A stretch of DNA of 64,000 nt, taken from contig JAMNXR010000004.1 of NCBI GenBank assembly GCA_023653055.1, forward strand, positions 62,001 through 126,000. Reading direction: 5' to 3'. The stretch is from Burkholderiaceae bacterium. Lineage in GTDB: Bacteria; Pseudomonadota; Gammaproteobacteria; Burkholderiales; Burkholderiaceae_B. Positions 46,133-55,675 of the stretch are shown here, piece by piece; the stretch's first letter is position 1, and every line of letters starts with the position of its first letter. Below the pieces are notes generated by a model that made no database searches, had not been told where the DNA came from, and saw nothing but the letters and a program-made list of their open reading frames with translations. The position numbers and the translations under genes were made by a program.

Positions 46133-46936
46133 AACGTACGCTTTGTGCGCCATGTAAGCCGCCAAGCCAAACAACAAGTACGCAAAAATACGCTTGAGTG
46201 TTTTGACGGGCAAATTGTGTGCGGCACGCGCGCCAATCGGCGCCGTCAATACGCTTCCAATCGCCAACACGATCAACGCTGGCCAGTAAATGTAGCCCAC
46301 CATTTCAAAAGGGAGTCCTTCTTTGTGCCAGCCCGACCACACATAACCAATCGTATTGGCTAAGGCAATGGGAAATCCCAGGGCGGCAGAGGTACCAACG
46401 GCCTGGTGCAGGGGCACGTTACACCACACCATGAACGGCACTGAGATAAAGCCACCACCCGCCCCCACCAGGCCGGAGACAAAACCAATCGTGCCTCCCG
46501 CAGCAGCTGTACCGACCTTGCCGGGCATCTGGCGCGTCGCCTTTGGTTTTTTATCTAGCAACATCTGCAAGGCTGAATAACCGACAAATACAGCGAAAAA
46601 GAGCGCGAGCCAGCTCGTTTTGAGAAAAGAAAACAACGCGGCACTCGCGATCAATCCCCCAACCACAATACCAGGCGTCAATGTGGCGACCAAGTCCCAA
46701 CGGACAGCCCCCTTTTTATTGTGCGCACGCACGCTAGAGACAGAGGTGAACAAAATACAGGCCATCGACGTCGCAATGGCTGCATGTACGATCAAGTCGA
46801 GGGGCAAACCCTGCCATGTCAGTAGCAATGTTAAAAATGGGACAAGCAGCATACCGCCGCCAATTCCTAACAAACCGGCTGCAAAACCGGTGACGCAGCC
46901 TAAAATGGCAAGAGCTAGGATAAATAGTGGATCCAT
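46118..46936 (-). CDS. TSUP family permease (TauE/SafE, sulfite exporter-like)
   Basis: A 272-residue membrane protein with about eight hydrophobic segments and the two family repeats: GFAAGLLGIGGGMLLVPFL near the N terminus and GFVSGLVGAGGGFISVPFM in the second half. The family moves small sulfur anions or carboxylates across the inner membrane; the substrate is not readable from sequence. It lies between a methyltransferase and xdhC and has no obvious partner enzyme. Confidence 0.9.
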   Translation of the reverse strand: MDPLFILALAILGCVTGFAAGLLGIGGGMLLVPFLTLLLTWQGLPLDLIVHAAIATSMACILFTSVSSVRAHNKKGAVRWDLVATLTPGIVVGGLIASAALFSFLKTSWLALFFAVFVGYSALQMLLDKKPKATRQMPGKVGTAAAGGTIGFVSGLVGAGGGFISVPFMVWCNVPLHQAVGTSAALGFPIALANTIGYVWSGWHKEGLPFEMVGYIYWPALIVLAIGSVLTAPIGARAAHNLPVKTLKRIFAYLLFGLAAYMAHKAYVSFFG

Positions 46937-47033
46937 GAGGTGACACTCGATCTCGACGATGGGAAAGTCGATCAGTATACTAACTGGATCACCCCTGTGC
47001 CCGCTCCCACCAAATTTCTAAAAAGACTGCAGC

Positions 47034-48020
47034 ATGGACTCTCTTGATACCGAAGTGTTAAAAAAAGCCCGCGAGTGGGTATTGGCCGGCCATATTGTCC
47101 ATCTCGCCACCGTTGTAAAAACATGGGGCTCTGCGCCGCGTCAGGCGGGCTCAATGCTGGCCGTGCGTCAAGATGGTCGGGTGGTAGGCTCAGTCTCGGG
47201 CGGCTGCATTGAGGACGATTTGATTGCGCGCGCGCAAGAAGGCCGATTGCCGCTCCAGCCTGAATGGGCGCGTTATGGCGTATCTCAAGATGAGGCGGCC
47301 CGCTTTGGTCTGCCTTGCGGCGGCACTTTGCGCCTTGTGATCGAGCCCGTCACCCATTGCGACTGGCTTGAGCCCGTTGTGGTCGCGACTGAATCACAGC
47401 AATTGATTGGCCGCTGGTTAGATATGTCGTCAGGACAATCTACGCTCACCGATGCGCGGCCTGGTCAATTAACCGAGATCAAAGAAGACGGCTGCCACTT
47501 CGTCTATGGCCCACACTGGCGCCTACTCATTATTGGCGCGAACCAGACGGCGAAAGCACTGGCCCAAATCGCCACAATGCTGGAGTTTCAGGTCATTATT
47601 TGCGATCCGCGTGAAGAGTTCACCGCAGACTGGGATATGCCGGGTGTCACTCTGCAAGCCGGGATGCCTGACGACGCGGTACTTGAGATTCAAACAGACG
47701 CTCGCACCGCGATTGTCGCGATTACGCACGACCCAAAGCTCGACGATATGGCGTTACTCGAGGCATTGAAATCAACCGCTTTTTACGTTGGAGCGTTAGG
47801 CTCTGTTCGCAATCAGGCCAAGCGGCGTGAACGACTGCTGAGTTTTGATTTGTCGGCCCAAGAGGTCGATCGACTTCACGGCCCTGTGGGTTTACAAATC
47901 GGTAGCCGCACGCCCGCTGAAATCGCCGTCGCCGTCGGCGCTCAACTCGTACAAGTGAGGCGGACACTCGAAGACGAACGCATCGGTGGACTCAGCCAGC
48001 CGCCCACCTCCGCACGTTGA
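47034..48020 (+). CDS. XdhC/CoxI family molybdenum-enzyme maturation protein
   Basis: A 328-residue protein with an XdhC-CoxI N-terminal domain (VKTWGSAPRQAGSMLAVRQD, SVSGGCIEDDLI, LPCGGTLRLVIEP) and a C-terminal Rossmann domain (LLIIGANQTAKALAQIA, VAITHDPKLDDMALLEAL, YVGALGSVRNQAKRRERL). XdhC binds molybdopterin and helps insert sulfurated cofactor into xanthine dehydrogenase-type enzymes. No such enzyme is encoded nearby, so its client is elsewhere. Confidence 0.88.
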   Translation: MDSLDTEVLKKAREWVLAGHIVHLATVVKTWGSAPRQAGSMLAVRQDGRVVGSVSGGCIEDDLIARAQEGRLPLQPEWARYGVSQDEAARFGLPCGGTLRLVIEPVTHCDWLEPVVVATESQQLIGRWLDMSSGQSTLTDARPGQLTEIKEDGCHFVYGPHWRLLIIGANQTAKALAQIATMLEFQVIICDPREEFTADWDMPGVTLQAGMPDDAVLEIQTDARTAIVAITHDPKLDDMALLEALKSTAFYVGALGSVRNQAKRRERLLSFDLSAQEVDRLHGPVGLQIGSRTPAEIAVAVGAQLVQVRRTLEDERIGGLSQPPTSAR

Positions 48021-48045
48021 GTCCGCGGTCAGCAGGAACACTGAA

Positions 48046-48735
48046 TCAAATACTGCGCTTGCGAGACTCAATGCCTAACTGCTTGAGTTTGCGATAAAGG
48101 TGTGTGCGCTCAAGTCCGGTTTTCTCTGACACGCGCGTCATGCTGTTATTTTCGCGTGCTAGATGGTACTCAAAGTACACCCGCTCAAACGCATCACGCG
48201 CTTCGCGCAAAGGCTGATCCAGGGTGATATCCCCCAACAAACTTTGATCAACAGCCTCAGAAATGGCAACGGTCTCTGCGATGGGTGCCGCTTCCGCCAG
48301 CACAGGCGCTGCGTTGCTTGGCACCGCAACGGGCACAAACGTTCCATTCGCAGACTTGGCAACAGGCAATCGACCGCGCGCCAACCCTGCCGAAATCGTT
48401 TTTAACAAACGCTGCAAAGTGATGGGCTTTTCAAGAAAGTCGATGGCGCCGATCCGTGTCGCTTCGACTGCTGTGTCGATGGTGGCGTGACCACTCATCA
48501 TAATCACTGGCATATCCAATAAGCCCTGTGAGCCCCATTCTTTAAGAAGCGTCACCCCATCAGTATCAGGCATCCAGATATCGAGCAAAACGAGGTCGGG
48601 ACGTCCGCGCAAACGCGCAGCACGCGCTTGCGCTGCATTTTCTGCAAGCTCAATTGTGTGCCCCTCATCGTAGAGAATCTCGGAGAGTAACTCGCGAATG
48701 CCTACTTCATCGTCGACAACCAAAATCCTGGCCAT
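48046..48735 (-). CDS. NtrX-like response regulator without AAA+ domain
   Basis: A 229-residue regulator. The receiver domain covers residues 1-120: Asp8/Asp9, phosphoacceptor Asp52 in LLDIWMPDTDG, and Lys103 in FLEKP. An Ala/Val/Pro-rich linker (about 125-175) leads to a Fis-type helix-turn-helix (about 180-225, ending TGLERTHLYRKLKQLGI). Canonical NtrX has a sigma-54-interacting AAA+ ATPase between these two; here it is absent, with no GAFTGA motif. It should act as an ordinary DNA-binding regulator. The partner kinase gene lies 17 bp upstream. Confidence 0.9.
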   Translation of the reverse strand: MARILVVDDEVGIRELLSEILYDEGHTIELAENAAQARAARLRGRPDLVLLDIWMPDTDGVTLLKEWGSQGLLDMPVIMMSGHATIDTAVEATRIGAIDFLEKPITLQRLLKTISAGLARGRLPVAKSANGTFVPVAVPSNAAPVLAEAAPIAETVAISEAVDQSLLGDITLDQPLREARDAFERVYFEYHLARENNSMTRVSEKTGLERTHLYRKLKQLGIESRKRSI

Positions 48736-48752
48736 AAATCTTTCACCACCCC

Positions 48753-51065
48753 TTACGTCAGAACATTATCGTTGTCTTGAGGCAAACCGTCTAGCGGTTG
48801 CGCCAACTGTGTCAACAAAATCGAAACTTTTGCACCACCCTCACGGCGATTAGACAGGTCAATTCGACCCTGATGCTCGTCAATGATCTTACGAACAATC
48901 GCCAATCCGAGACCCGTCCCTTGCGCTTTAGTCGTCACATAGGGCTCGAAAGCACGCTGTAATACTTGCGACCCGAAACCTGGACCACTGTCCGACACCG
49001 TAAATCTCAATGCGGGCTTGTCCGGACTTTCCGTATTTTCCCGACTTCCAGCATGGATAAGCTGAGTCGTTACCTCAATGACGCCGCCATCTGATTGTTC
49101 AACCAACGCATCTCGCGCATTCGCCAAGAGATTATGAACAACTTGGCGCAACTGCGTGGGATCTCCCAACACGTGCGGCAAAGCAGGATCAAGAGAGACC
49201 TCGAGATGCCAAGCGTGACGCTCATCTCTCACCATACCATCTATTGGATCCCAACCATACAGACCAAGCACCTCGTCGACCAACGCATTGAAGTCAACCG
49301 GCACCATTAGCAGAGCAGGCTTACGCGCATATTCTTTAAAATCATCCACCATATGCTTGAGCGAACTGACTTGATTGACGATAGTATTGGTCGCTCTTTC
49401 GAGGAGCGCCGCGTCCAAGGGCTCAAGCTTGTGGGCGAGCTTCATCGCCAAACGCTCCGCGGACAACTGAATAGGGGTCAGTGGATTTTTGATTTCATGC
49501 GCCAGACGTCGCGCCACCTCACCCCAGGCCACGCTTCGATTGGCGGACATCACCTCGGTGATATCGTCAAACACCACCATATACCCGTTGTCTCGACCAT
49601 CAATCAACAATTGAGTCCCACGCGCCAGCAACGTTAAGGTATAGAACTTTTTGTCGTCACTCAAGTCTGGAAGCTTGAGTTCAAACTGCTCCTGCCAGTG
49701 GGTCCGCTCAGAGCCCACTGCGGCATGCTGCGAAAAAGCCTGACGGATCATTCCGGAAAAATCAATCATGCCTTCTATTGTTTCAAGGGGGCGCCCTGGA
49801 GCGGCTCGTAAATCAACGCTTAAGATCGCTTGAGCACCTTGATTAAAGGTCGTCAAGCGAAACTGCTGATCAAATACCAGTACACCAGCAGACAAGTTTG
49901 ACAGTACGCTTTCTAAGTAAACGTTGGAGCGCTCTAACTGAGCACGATTGGTCTCCACCATCCGTCGCGCCTCTTCGAGCTGACGTGTCATGTCGTTAAA
50001 CGAACGCGTGAGCTGACCCACCTCATCTTTTGTTGGAGGCTCAGGAAGTGCTCGAAAATCTCCGATGCTCACCGCTTGCGTCCCTGCCGCGAGAGTCAAT
50101 AAAGGTCGCACCAGTTTTTTAGAGAGATATAACGCTACTGCAATCGATGCGAACACGGCAAGTAACAATGCCAAGGTCAAGGTCACTGCGAACAAATTGC
50201 GCAAACTCTGACGCGAGAGTGCCAACTCTTGATAATCAAGATAGCCTTTCTGTACCTCACGGGCATTTTGAGCAATCTTGTCTGAGACCGGCTGCGTCAA
50301 TTGCAACCACCGCGACTCTGAAGTCACACCCAAGGTTGTTTCAGTGCGCTCAGGTGATCCGACGGGCACAATCACGCGCAACTGAAGTCCCGCATCGCCC
50401 AAATTAGCCGTTGGATCATCAGAGTCTGCCGCCGAATAACCTCGCGCCGTACGCAATTGATTTAACACCGGCGCCGGCGGTAAGGGGGGCAACAGCGTAC
50501 CGAGATTGTCGGTTGAAAAAGCAATCAGTCGGCCGCTTGTTGTAAAAACCATCGCATCCACTGCGCTATTTGTCTCCCGCAGACGCGTTAAAACGCCCGC
50601 AATCTCAGGATCAGGCGTGTTGCTGAGGTCGGGTGTCATCGAACGGGCGCGGGCATCGAGCTGCGCCAATTGCGCATCAAGTGCTGCGCGTCCGAGTGCC
50701 AAGCCTGACTCAAGCGCCGTATCAACCCTCACATTGAACCAAGACTCGATAGAGCGAGACATAAACTGAAGCGATACGGTGTAGATCAGCGCGCCAGGTA
50801 ACACGCCAATCAACGTAAATGCCAAGGCAAATCGGGCGGTCAAGCGCGAACCGAATTGCCTCACCGCAAACTGTCTTGCAAGGCGAAACGTCAACCACAC
50901 GACCCATACAAACAAGCTCAGTGCCAAACCGCCGTTGAGCCAAAGTAGCAAGGTCTGATACTGCGCCAAAAGGGATGCATTACCCGTCGACCACGCCAAC
51001 AGAATAAACAGCACCACTGCGCTGATAATGCCGATGCCAGAAATCAGTCGCAAGAGAGGATTCAT
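48753..51065 (-). CDS. NtrY-like membrane sensor histidine kinase
   Basis: A 770-residue kinase. Two N-terminal membrane helices (about 5-27, 38-64) and a third near 80-105 precede an extracytoplasmic region. A fourth helix (about 285-315) leads into HAMP (KKLVRPLLTLAAGTQAV), a PAS domain (about 380-500, VYLESVLSNLSAGVLVFD), a HisKA domain with the phosphorylated His in RLAHEIKNPLTPIQLSAERL, and HATPase (NLLANARDALVE, DSGPGFG, GTGLGLAIVRKI). This is the NtrY layout. The signal is unknown. It is coupled to the DUF4390 gene by 4 bp and lies before the regulator gene. Confidence 0.93.
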   Translation of the reverse strand: MNPLLRLISGIGIISAVVLFILLAWSTGNASLLAQYQTLLLWLNGGLALSLFVWVVWLTFRLARQFAVRQFGSRLTARFALAFTLIGVLPGALIYTVSLQFMSRSIESWFNVRVDTALESGLALGRAALDAQLAQLDARARSMTPDLSNTPDPEIAGVLTRLRETNSAVDAMVFTTSGRLIAFSTDNLGTLLPPLPPAPVLNQLRTARGYSAADSDDPTANLGDAGLQLRVIVPVGSPERTETTLGVTSESRWLQLTQPVSDKIAQNAREVQKGYLDYQELALSRQSLRNLFAVTLTLALLLAVFASIAVALYLSKKLVRPLLTLAAGTQAVSIGDFRALPEPPTKDEVGQLTRSFNDMTRQLEEARRMVETNRAQLERSNVYLESVLSNLSAGVLVFDQQFRLTTFNQGAQAILSVDLRAAPGRPLETIEGMIDFSGMIRQAFSQHAAVGSERTHWQEQFELKLPDLSDDKKFYTLTLLARGTQLLIDGRDNGYMVVFDDITEVMSANRSVAWGEVARRLAHEIKNPLTPIQLSAERLAMKLAHKLEPLDAALLERATNTIVNQVSSLKHMVDDFKEYARKPALLMVPVDFNALVDEVLGLYGWDPIDGMVRDERHAWHLEVSLDPALPHVLGDPTQLRQVVHNLLANARDALVEQSDGGVIEVTTQLIHAGSRENTESPDKPALRFTVSDSGPGFGSQVLQRAFEPYVTTKAQGTGLGLAIVRKIIDEHQGRIDLSNRREGGAKVSILLTQLAQPLDGLPQDNDNVLT

Positions 51066-51661
51066 TGCGTCGCCTCGCCCTTGCGAACAGAAAAGTCAAA
51101 TGGCGTCCAAGGGCTCGTTAACGACCAGGCCCCTCGATTGCGGGCATCAAGCTGCAACGGTCTCGCTAAATGAGAGGTATCCAGTCGTATGCGTACCGCG
51201 CCCTCATATTGGGTGTTGGGCTCAAAGCGATCTAGCGGCGCGACAGGCCAGCCTCTGACTTTTTCTAATACGGCCACCCCCTCTTGTAGAGAGCCCACGG
51301 GTAAAAACAAATCCCCCGTCGCGACCCGCCACTGTTGCGTCAGGGTGTTGTAGGACAGGCGGCGGGTCAGTAAAGTCTCGACAATCTGTCGATCCCACCA
51401 CCACCAGCGAGGTGCAGTAATTTTGACATCCAAGGTGAAATAAAGCGGCACACCGCGCTCAGCCGCATCAATCACGATTGGGCTGAGTTTCAGGTTGACA
51501 TCTAAATCCATGGTGAGGTGTCCCTCGCCAATGAGCGGTTCGATGCGCTTGATCTTCGCCTCTGCGGCTGAGGCCGCTTGGAAAATAAGGGTGCAACCCA
51601 TCAAGGCAAGCATCGCAAATGCCCACCTTAAAAAAGTTAAACCCCTCGTTTCAGCCGTCAT
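51062..51661 (-). CDS. DUF4390 protein, exported
   Basis: A 199-residue exported protein with a signal peptide (FAMLALMGCTLIFQAASA-A). The mature part is mostly beta, with YFTLDVKITAPRWWWWDRQI, a tetra-Trp run and LSYNTLTQQWRVATGDL. Proteins of this family occur between rsmB and ntrY in betaproteobacteria and have no known function. Being coupled with the kinase, it may take part in its periplasmic sensing; this is inference from position only. Confidence 0.85.
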   Translation of the reverse strand: MTAETRGLTFLRWAFAMLALMGCTLIFQAASAAEAKIKRIEPLIGEGHLTMDLDVNLKLSPIVIDAAERGVPLYFTLDVKITAPRWWWWDRQIVETLLTRRLSYNTLTQQWRVATGDLFLPVGSLQEGVAVLEKVRGWPVAPLDRFEPNTQYEGAVRIRLDTSHLARPLQLDARNRGAWSLTSPWTPFDFSVRKGEATQ

Positions 51662-51672
51662 CTGTTCAATGC

Positions 51673-53001
51673 CTACGCTTTTCGAGTAAACAACGCATAA
51701 AAGAAACCATCGTAGCCCGCAGGATGCTCCGCATCAGGTAAATGGGGCAAGAGCTGTCCCGGCGCACTCAGTCTCTCGGCTTGCGCGTGACGGGCCGCAA
51801 ACGCTTGCGCTTGCAGTTCACCTTCTTCAGGAAAAATCGAACACGTCACCATCAATAGTGTGCCACCCGGCGCGACCACACTCCAGAGCGAGTCCAAAAT
51901 TTCTCTGGCGAGCTTTGCGGTCTGTTGAACGTCCTGTGCGCGACGCAACCACCGAATATCAGGGTGCCGGCTCACAATGCCCGAAGCCGTGCAGGGTAAA
52001 TCCGCCAACACCGCGTCAAAAGGTTTGCCATCCCACCAAACGTGGGTTTTGATCGCACTCTCGGCGACCAAGCGAATGCCGCGCCGCATTAAGCCTAGGC
52101 GTTTGAGATTTTGATGGACACGCTCAAGACGCACCGCATCGACATCAAGCGCTGTTAAGTCAACTTTTGCCAACTCCAGCAAATGGGCGGTCTTGCCACC
52201 GGGCGCTGCACACGCATCTAGTACTTGCATGCCGTCTTTAACGTCCAGCATGGGGGCAGCCAGTTGAGCCCCCGCATCCTGAACAGACCACCAACCCTGC
52301 GCATAGCCAGGCAAGGACGTAATCGGTCGCGGCACCTGCAACACTAGCCCAGCTGCGCCAAAAGCCGTTGCCTCAATACCTTGTTCCGAAAAAGCTTGAA
52401 GAACAGCCTCGCGGGTTGTCGCACGCGTGTTAACACGCAAGGTCAGCGGCGGATGTGTATTGGCCGCCACTAAAAGGGCCTGCCAGTCCTGAGGATAGGT
52501 TTTCTGTGAGCTTTCTATCCACCACCGAGGGTGGTTCCACTTTGCTTCAAGATCGTTGGCAACTTTCGCCAAAATATCAACACGCTCGCGCTGAAATCGT
52601 CTCAATACTGCATTGACCAAGCCCTTAAACGAAGCGGTCGAGCGATGCCATTGCGTGGCCTGTACTGCCTGATCAACAAGCGTATGCGCACCGTATATCG
52701 GCGTGCCTTCGGCGGGCGACTCGTCCTGGGCACGCATGGAGGCATCCAACAGCAACAAGCTCAGACCAATCAGTGCATACATCGTGGCACTGGGCGGTTC
52801 ACGGTCAACCAGCGTGCGCCGTAACGCTTTGGCCAAGCCCCAGTGACGCATGGCATAAAAAGCGAGTGCTTGCGCGCCAGGTCGCAAATCTGGATGGACG
52901 TCGGCAAGCGCTTCGGTCAGGGACTGGCCGGACTCGACAGCAGCAACGGAACTGGCTGCAGCCAGCAAGGAGTGAGATAAAGCAGGTGTGACTGGATTCA
53001 T
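51673..53001 (-). CDS. rsmB: 16S rRNA (cytosine-967-C5)-methyltransferase RsmB
   Basis: A 442-residue enzyme. An N-terminal NusB-like RNA-binding domain (about 10-155) is followed by a SAM domain with DACAAPGGKTAHLLEL, ALDVDAVRLERV, and the catalytic Cys in VLADLPCTASGI plus LMVTCSIFPEEGE. It methylates C967 of 16S rRNA. It starts the rsmB-DUF4390-ntrY-ntrX run and is divergent from rimO. Confidence 0.95.
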   Translation of the reverse strand: MNPVTPALSHSLLAAASSVAAVESGQSLTEALADVHPDLRPGAQALAFYAMRHWGLAKALRRTLVDREPPSATMYALIGLSLLLLDASMRAQDESPAEGTPIYGAHTLVDQAVQATQWHRSTASFKGLVNAVLRRFQRERVDILAKVANDLEAKWNHPRWWIESSQKTYPQDWQALLVAANTHPPLTLRVNTRATTREAVLQAFSEQGIEATAFGAAGLVLQVPRPITSLPGYAQGWWSVQDAGAQLAAPMLDVKDGMQVLDACAAPGGKTAHLLELAKVDLTALDVDAVRLERVHQNLKRLGLMRRGIRLVAESAIKTHVWWDGKPFDAVLADLPCTASGIVSRHPDIRWLRRAQDVQQTAKLAREILDSLWSVVAPGGTLLMVTCSIFPEEGELQAQAFAARHAQAERLSAPGQLLPHLPDAEHPAGYDGFFYALFTRKA

Positions 53002-53023
53002 CCCCCAATTGTAGGGGCTTTGG

Positions 53024-53048
53024 AGGGTCTGTTTGGTGGTCAGACCCT
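53024..53048. repeat. Inverted repeat in the rsmB/rimO divergent region
   Basis: AGGGTCTG (53024-53031) and CAGACCCT (53041-53048) with a 9-base spacer, a perfect 8-bp repeat 23 bp upstream of the rsmB start. It could be an operator or a leader hairpin. Confidence 0.4.
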
Positions 53049-53108
53049 ATCCTCTGTCGCAAAGCCGGTTTTAGTCACCGTGCAAGGTAAAATAACGTCC
53101 TGTTTAAC

Positions 53109-53124
53109 GCGGGTCACGACCCGC
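53109..53124 (+). repeat. Hairpin just upstream of rimO
   Basis: GCGGGT, loop CACG, ACCCGC: a perfect 6-bp GC-rich stem 13 bp before the rimO ATG, close to the ribosome-binding region. It might tune initiation. Confidence 0.4.
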
Positions 53125-53137
53125 TAGGTCACTCCTT

Positions 53138-54460
53138 ATGTCTTCGCCCAAAGTCGGTTTTGTCAGTCTCGGTTGTCCCAAAGCACTTGTGGACTCAGAA
53201 CGCATCCTCACGCAGTTGCGTACAGAGGGCTATCAAATCGTGCCCGACTACAACAACGCCGATGTTGTGGTGGTCAATACCTGTGGCTTTATTGACAGCG
53301 CCAAAGCGGAGTCGCTCGATGCAATCGGTGAAGCCATTGCGGAAAATGGTCGCGTCATTGTGACGGGCTGCATGGGCGTCGAAGAATCTGTGATTCGAGC
53401 CGTCCACCCAAGTGTGCTGGCGGTGACAGGCCCTCAGCAATACGAGCAGGTCGTGCGCGCGGTCCATGAGGCCGCTCCACCCAACGCCTCGCATGATCCC
53501 TTTTTAGATCTGGTGCCCCCACAGGGCATCAAACTCACGCCTCGCCATTACGCGTACTTAAAAATTTCCGAAGGCTGCAACCACCGCTGTAGTTTCTGCA
53601 TCATTCCCTCCATGCGCGGTGACTTGGTCAGCCGACCGGTCGGTGACGTGTTGGACGAAGCGCAGCGCCTCGCCAAAGCCGGCGTCAAAGAGTTACTCGT
53701 GATCTCACAAGACACGAGTGCGTACGGTGTCGACGTCAAATATCGCAGCGGCTTCTGGAACGGACGTCCCGTCAAAACACGCATGACCGAGCTGTGTTCA
53801 GCCCTGTCTGAACTCGGTATCTGGGTACGTCTGCACTATGTCTATCCTTATCCGCATGTCGACGAGGTCATCCCCTTAATGGCCGAGGGCAAGATCCTGC
53901 CCTACCTGGACATTCCTTTCCAGCATGCCAGCCCACGCATTCTTAAAGCCATGAAACGTCCCGCCTTTGAGGATAAAACCATGGCGCGTATTCATCGCTG
54001 GCACGAACAGTGTCCAGACATCACCTTGCGCTCAACCTTTATTGTGGGCTTTCCCGGCGAAACTGAAAGCGACTTTCAGTACTTGCTGGACTGGATGTCT
54101 GAAGCACAACTCGATCGCGTCGGCTGTTTTCAATATTCACCCGTCCAGGGTGCTCCTGCCAATGCACTCGACGGCGCCGTGCCCGACGAAATCAAACAAG
54201 AGCGCTGGGAGCGCTTTATGGCGCACCAACAAGCCATCTCGACCGAACGTCTGGCCAAACGTGTAGGACGTGAAATCGATGTCCTGATTGACGAGGTCGA
54301 CGAAGACGGCGCTGTGGGACGCTCAAGCGCCGATGCCCCCGAAATTGATGGCAGCGTATTCGTCGAAAGCGACACTCCTCTCAAACCCGGCGATCTCATC
54401 CGCGCGCGCGTAACGGACTCAGACGAATACGATCTGTGGGCTGAAAAGATTGGGTCTTGA
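53138..54460 (+). CDS. rimO: Ribosomal protein uS12 methylthiotransferase RimO
   Basis: A 440-residue radical-SAM enzyme that adds a methylthio group to an Asp of S12. The N-terminal UPF0004 domain has cysteines in [20 protein letters not shown] and VTGCMG. The radical-SAM cluster motif is [17 protein letters not shown]-terminal TRAM domain follows. ATG 53138 begins [15 protein letters not shown]. It lies 4 bp before fmt. Confidence 0.95.
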   Translation: MSSPKVGFVSLGCPKALVDSERILTQLRTEGYQIVPDYNNADVVVVNTCGFIDSAKAESLDAIGEAIAENGRVIVTGCMGVEESVIRAVHPSVLAVTGPQQYEQVVRAVHEAAPPNASHDPFLDLVPPQGIKLTPRHYAYLKISEGCNHRCSFCIIPSMRGDLVSRPVGDVLDEAQRLAKAGVKELLVISQDTSAYGVDVKYRSGFWNGRPVKTRMTELCSALSELGIWVRLHYVYPYPHVDEVIPLMAEGKILPYLDIPFQHASPRILKAMKRPAFEDKTMARIHRWHEQCPDITLRSTFIVGFPGETESDFQYLLDWMSEAQLDRVGCFQYSPVQGAPANALDGAVPDEIKQERWERFMAHQQAISTERLAKRVGREIDVLIDEVDEDGAVGRSSADAPEIDGSVFVESDTPLKPGDLIRARVTDSDEYDLWAEKIGS

Positions 54461-54464
54461 TGTG

Positions 54465-55436
54465 ATGCGCGTCGGTTTTGCTGGAACACCTGAATTTTCA
54501 AAATTGGCCTTACATGCCATTTTGAACGCAGGGTTTGAAGTGTCACTCGTACTCACCCAACCAGACCGTCCCTCAGGACGCGGACTCAAACTGACCCCAA
54601 GCGCGGTCAAGCAACTCGCGCTCGAGCACAAGATCACTGTGATCCAGCCCCGCAGTCTGCGCCTTGACGGCAAATACCCCGAGGATGCGCAAGCGGCGCA
54701 ACGTGCACTGCAAGATGCGCAGCTTGATGTGCTGGTGGTCGCCGCTTACGGTCTCATCCTGCCGTCCTGGGTGTTGCAAGCGCCTCGCTACGGATGTCTG
54801 AACATCCATGCAAGTCTGTTGCCGCGCTGGCGTGGTGCGGCCCCGATTCAACGTTCGATTGAAGCCGGCGATCCGCAGACGGGCGTCACCATCATGCAAA
54901 TGGACGAGGGTCTCGACACTGGTGCGATGTTGCTAGTCGAGTCCTTGGGGATCGCGGCGCACGACAACGCGTCCAGCCTACACGACAAACTTGCCGTTCA
55001 AGGTGCACGTCTGATTGTGCAAGCGCTAAAAGACTTGCCCTCAGGCACACTCACCGCCACAGCGCAACCCGAGGACGGCGTAACGTATGCCTCCAAGCTC
55101 GATAAAGCCGAAGCTGCTTTGGATTTAGAGGCTCCCGCGGAACTGCTGGCGCGCCGCATCCGGGCGTTTAACCCCGTACCGGGCGCGACGGTCAAACTAC
55201 CTGGTATTACCGAGCCGGTTAAAGTCTGGGAGGCCATTGCATTACCCCACCACGGATCGACTACCCCGTTGGAAAAAGATGGTGTTGCGCACGTCTTACA
55301 CGTCGGTGCTGATGGCATCGATATCGCCACAGGACAGGGAATACTTCGCTTGTTAGCGTTACAGCGACCCGGTGGTAAACGTCAGCCCGTCTCGGTATTT
55401 ATTGCCGGGTGGTCGACGGCTTCTCGCTCAGTTTGA
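54465..55436 (+). CDS. fmt: Methionyl-tRNA formyltransferase Fmt
   Basis: A 323-residue enzyme that formylates initiator Met-tRNA. It shows [33 protein letters not shown], the catalytic block [20 protein letters not shown] and [16 protein letters not shown], with a C-terminal tRNA-binding domain. In most bacteria def is adjacent on the same strand; here fmt follows rimO while def is separate and convergent. Its 3' end overlaps the SemiSWEET gene by 38 bp. Confidence 0.95.
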   Translation: MRVGFAGTPEFSKLALHAILNAGFEVSLVLTQPDRPSGRGLKLTPSAVKQLALEHKITVIQPRSLRLDGKYPEDAQAAQRALQDAQLDVLVVAAYGLILPSWVLQAPRYGCLNIHASLLPRWRGAAPIQRSIEAGDPQTGVTIMQMDEGLDTGAMLLVESLGIAAHDNASSLHDKLAVQGARLIVQALKDLPSGTLTATAQPEDGVTYASKLDKAEAALDLEAPAELLARRIRAFNPVPGATVKLPGITEPVKVWEAIALPHHGSTTPLEKDGVAHVLHVGADGIDIATGQGILRLLALQRPGGKRQPVSVFIAGWSTASRSV

Positions 55437-55668
55437 TCACCAAAATCGTCGCAGACAGTGCAAAGGTAATGATGTTGGCAATGATCATCGGCATCGATTC
55501 GATCAAAAATGCGTATCCTAACCACAAAGCAATGCCCGTCGTAAACATGACGTACATCGCTAAAGAAATCGATGCGGTATCGCGTGACTTAATTGTTTTA
55601 ATCGTTTGTGGAAAAAAGGCTGCCGTTGTCAGAAATGCGGCGATGTAGCCAAGGGTTTCAGTATGCAT
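55399..55668 (-). CDS. SemiSWEET-type small transporter (PQ-loop)
   Basis: An 89-residue protein with three predicted helices and the PQ-loop signature [18 protein letters not shown]. Bacterial SemiSWEETs form dimers that let sugars pass down their gradient; the ligand cannot be read here. It is placed 7 bp downstream of def on the minus strand and overlaps the fmt 3' end from the other strand by 38 bp. That position suggests late insertion or rearrangement in an older def-fmt pair. Confidence 0.9.
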   Translation of the reverse strand: MHTETLGYIAAFLTTAAFFPQTIKTIKSRDTASISLAMYVMFTTGIALWLGYAFLIESMPMIIANIITFALSATILVIKLSEKPSTTRQ

Positions 55669-55675
55669 TTGGGGG

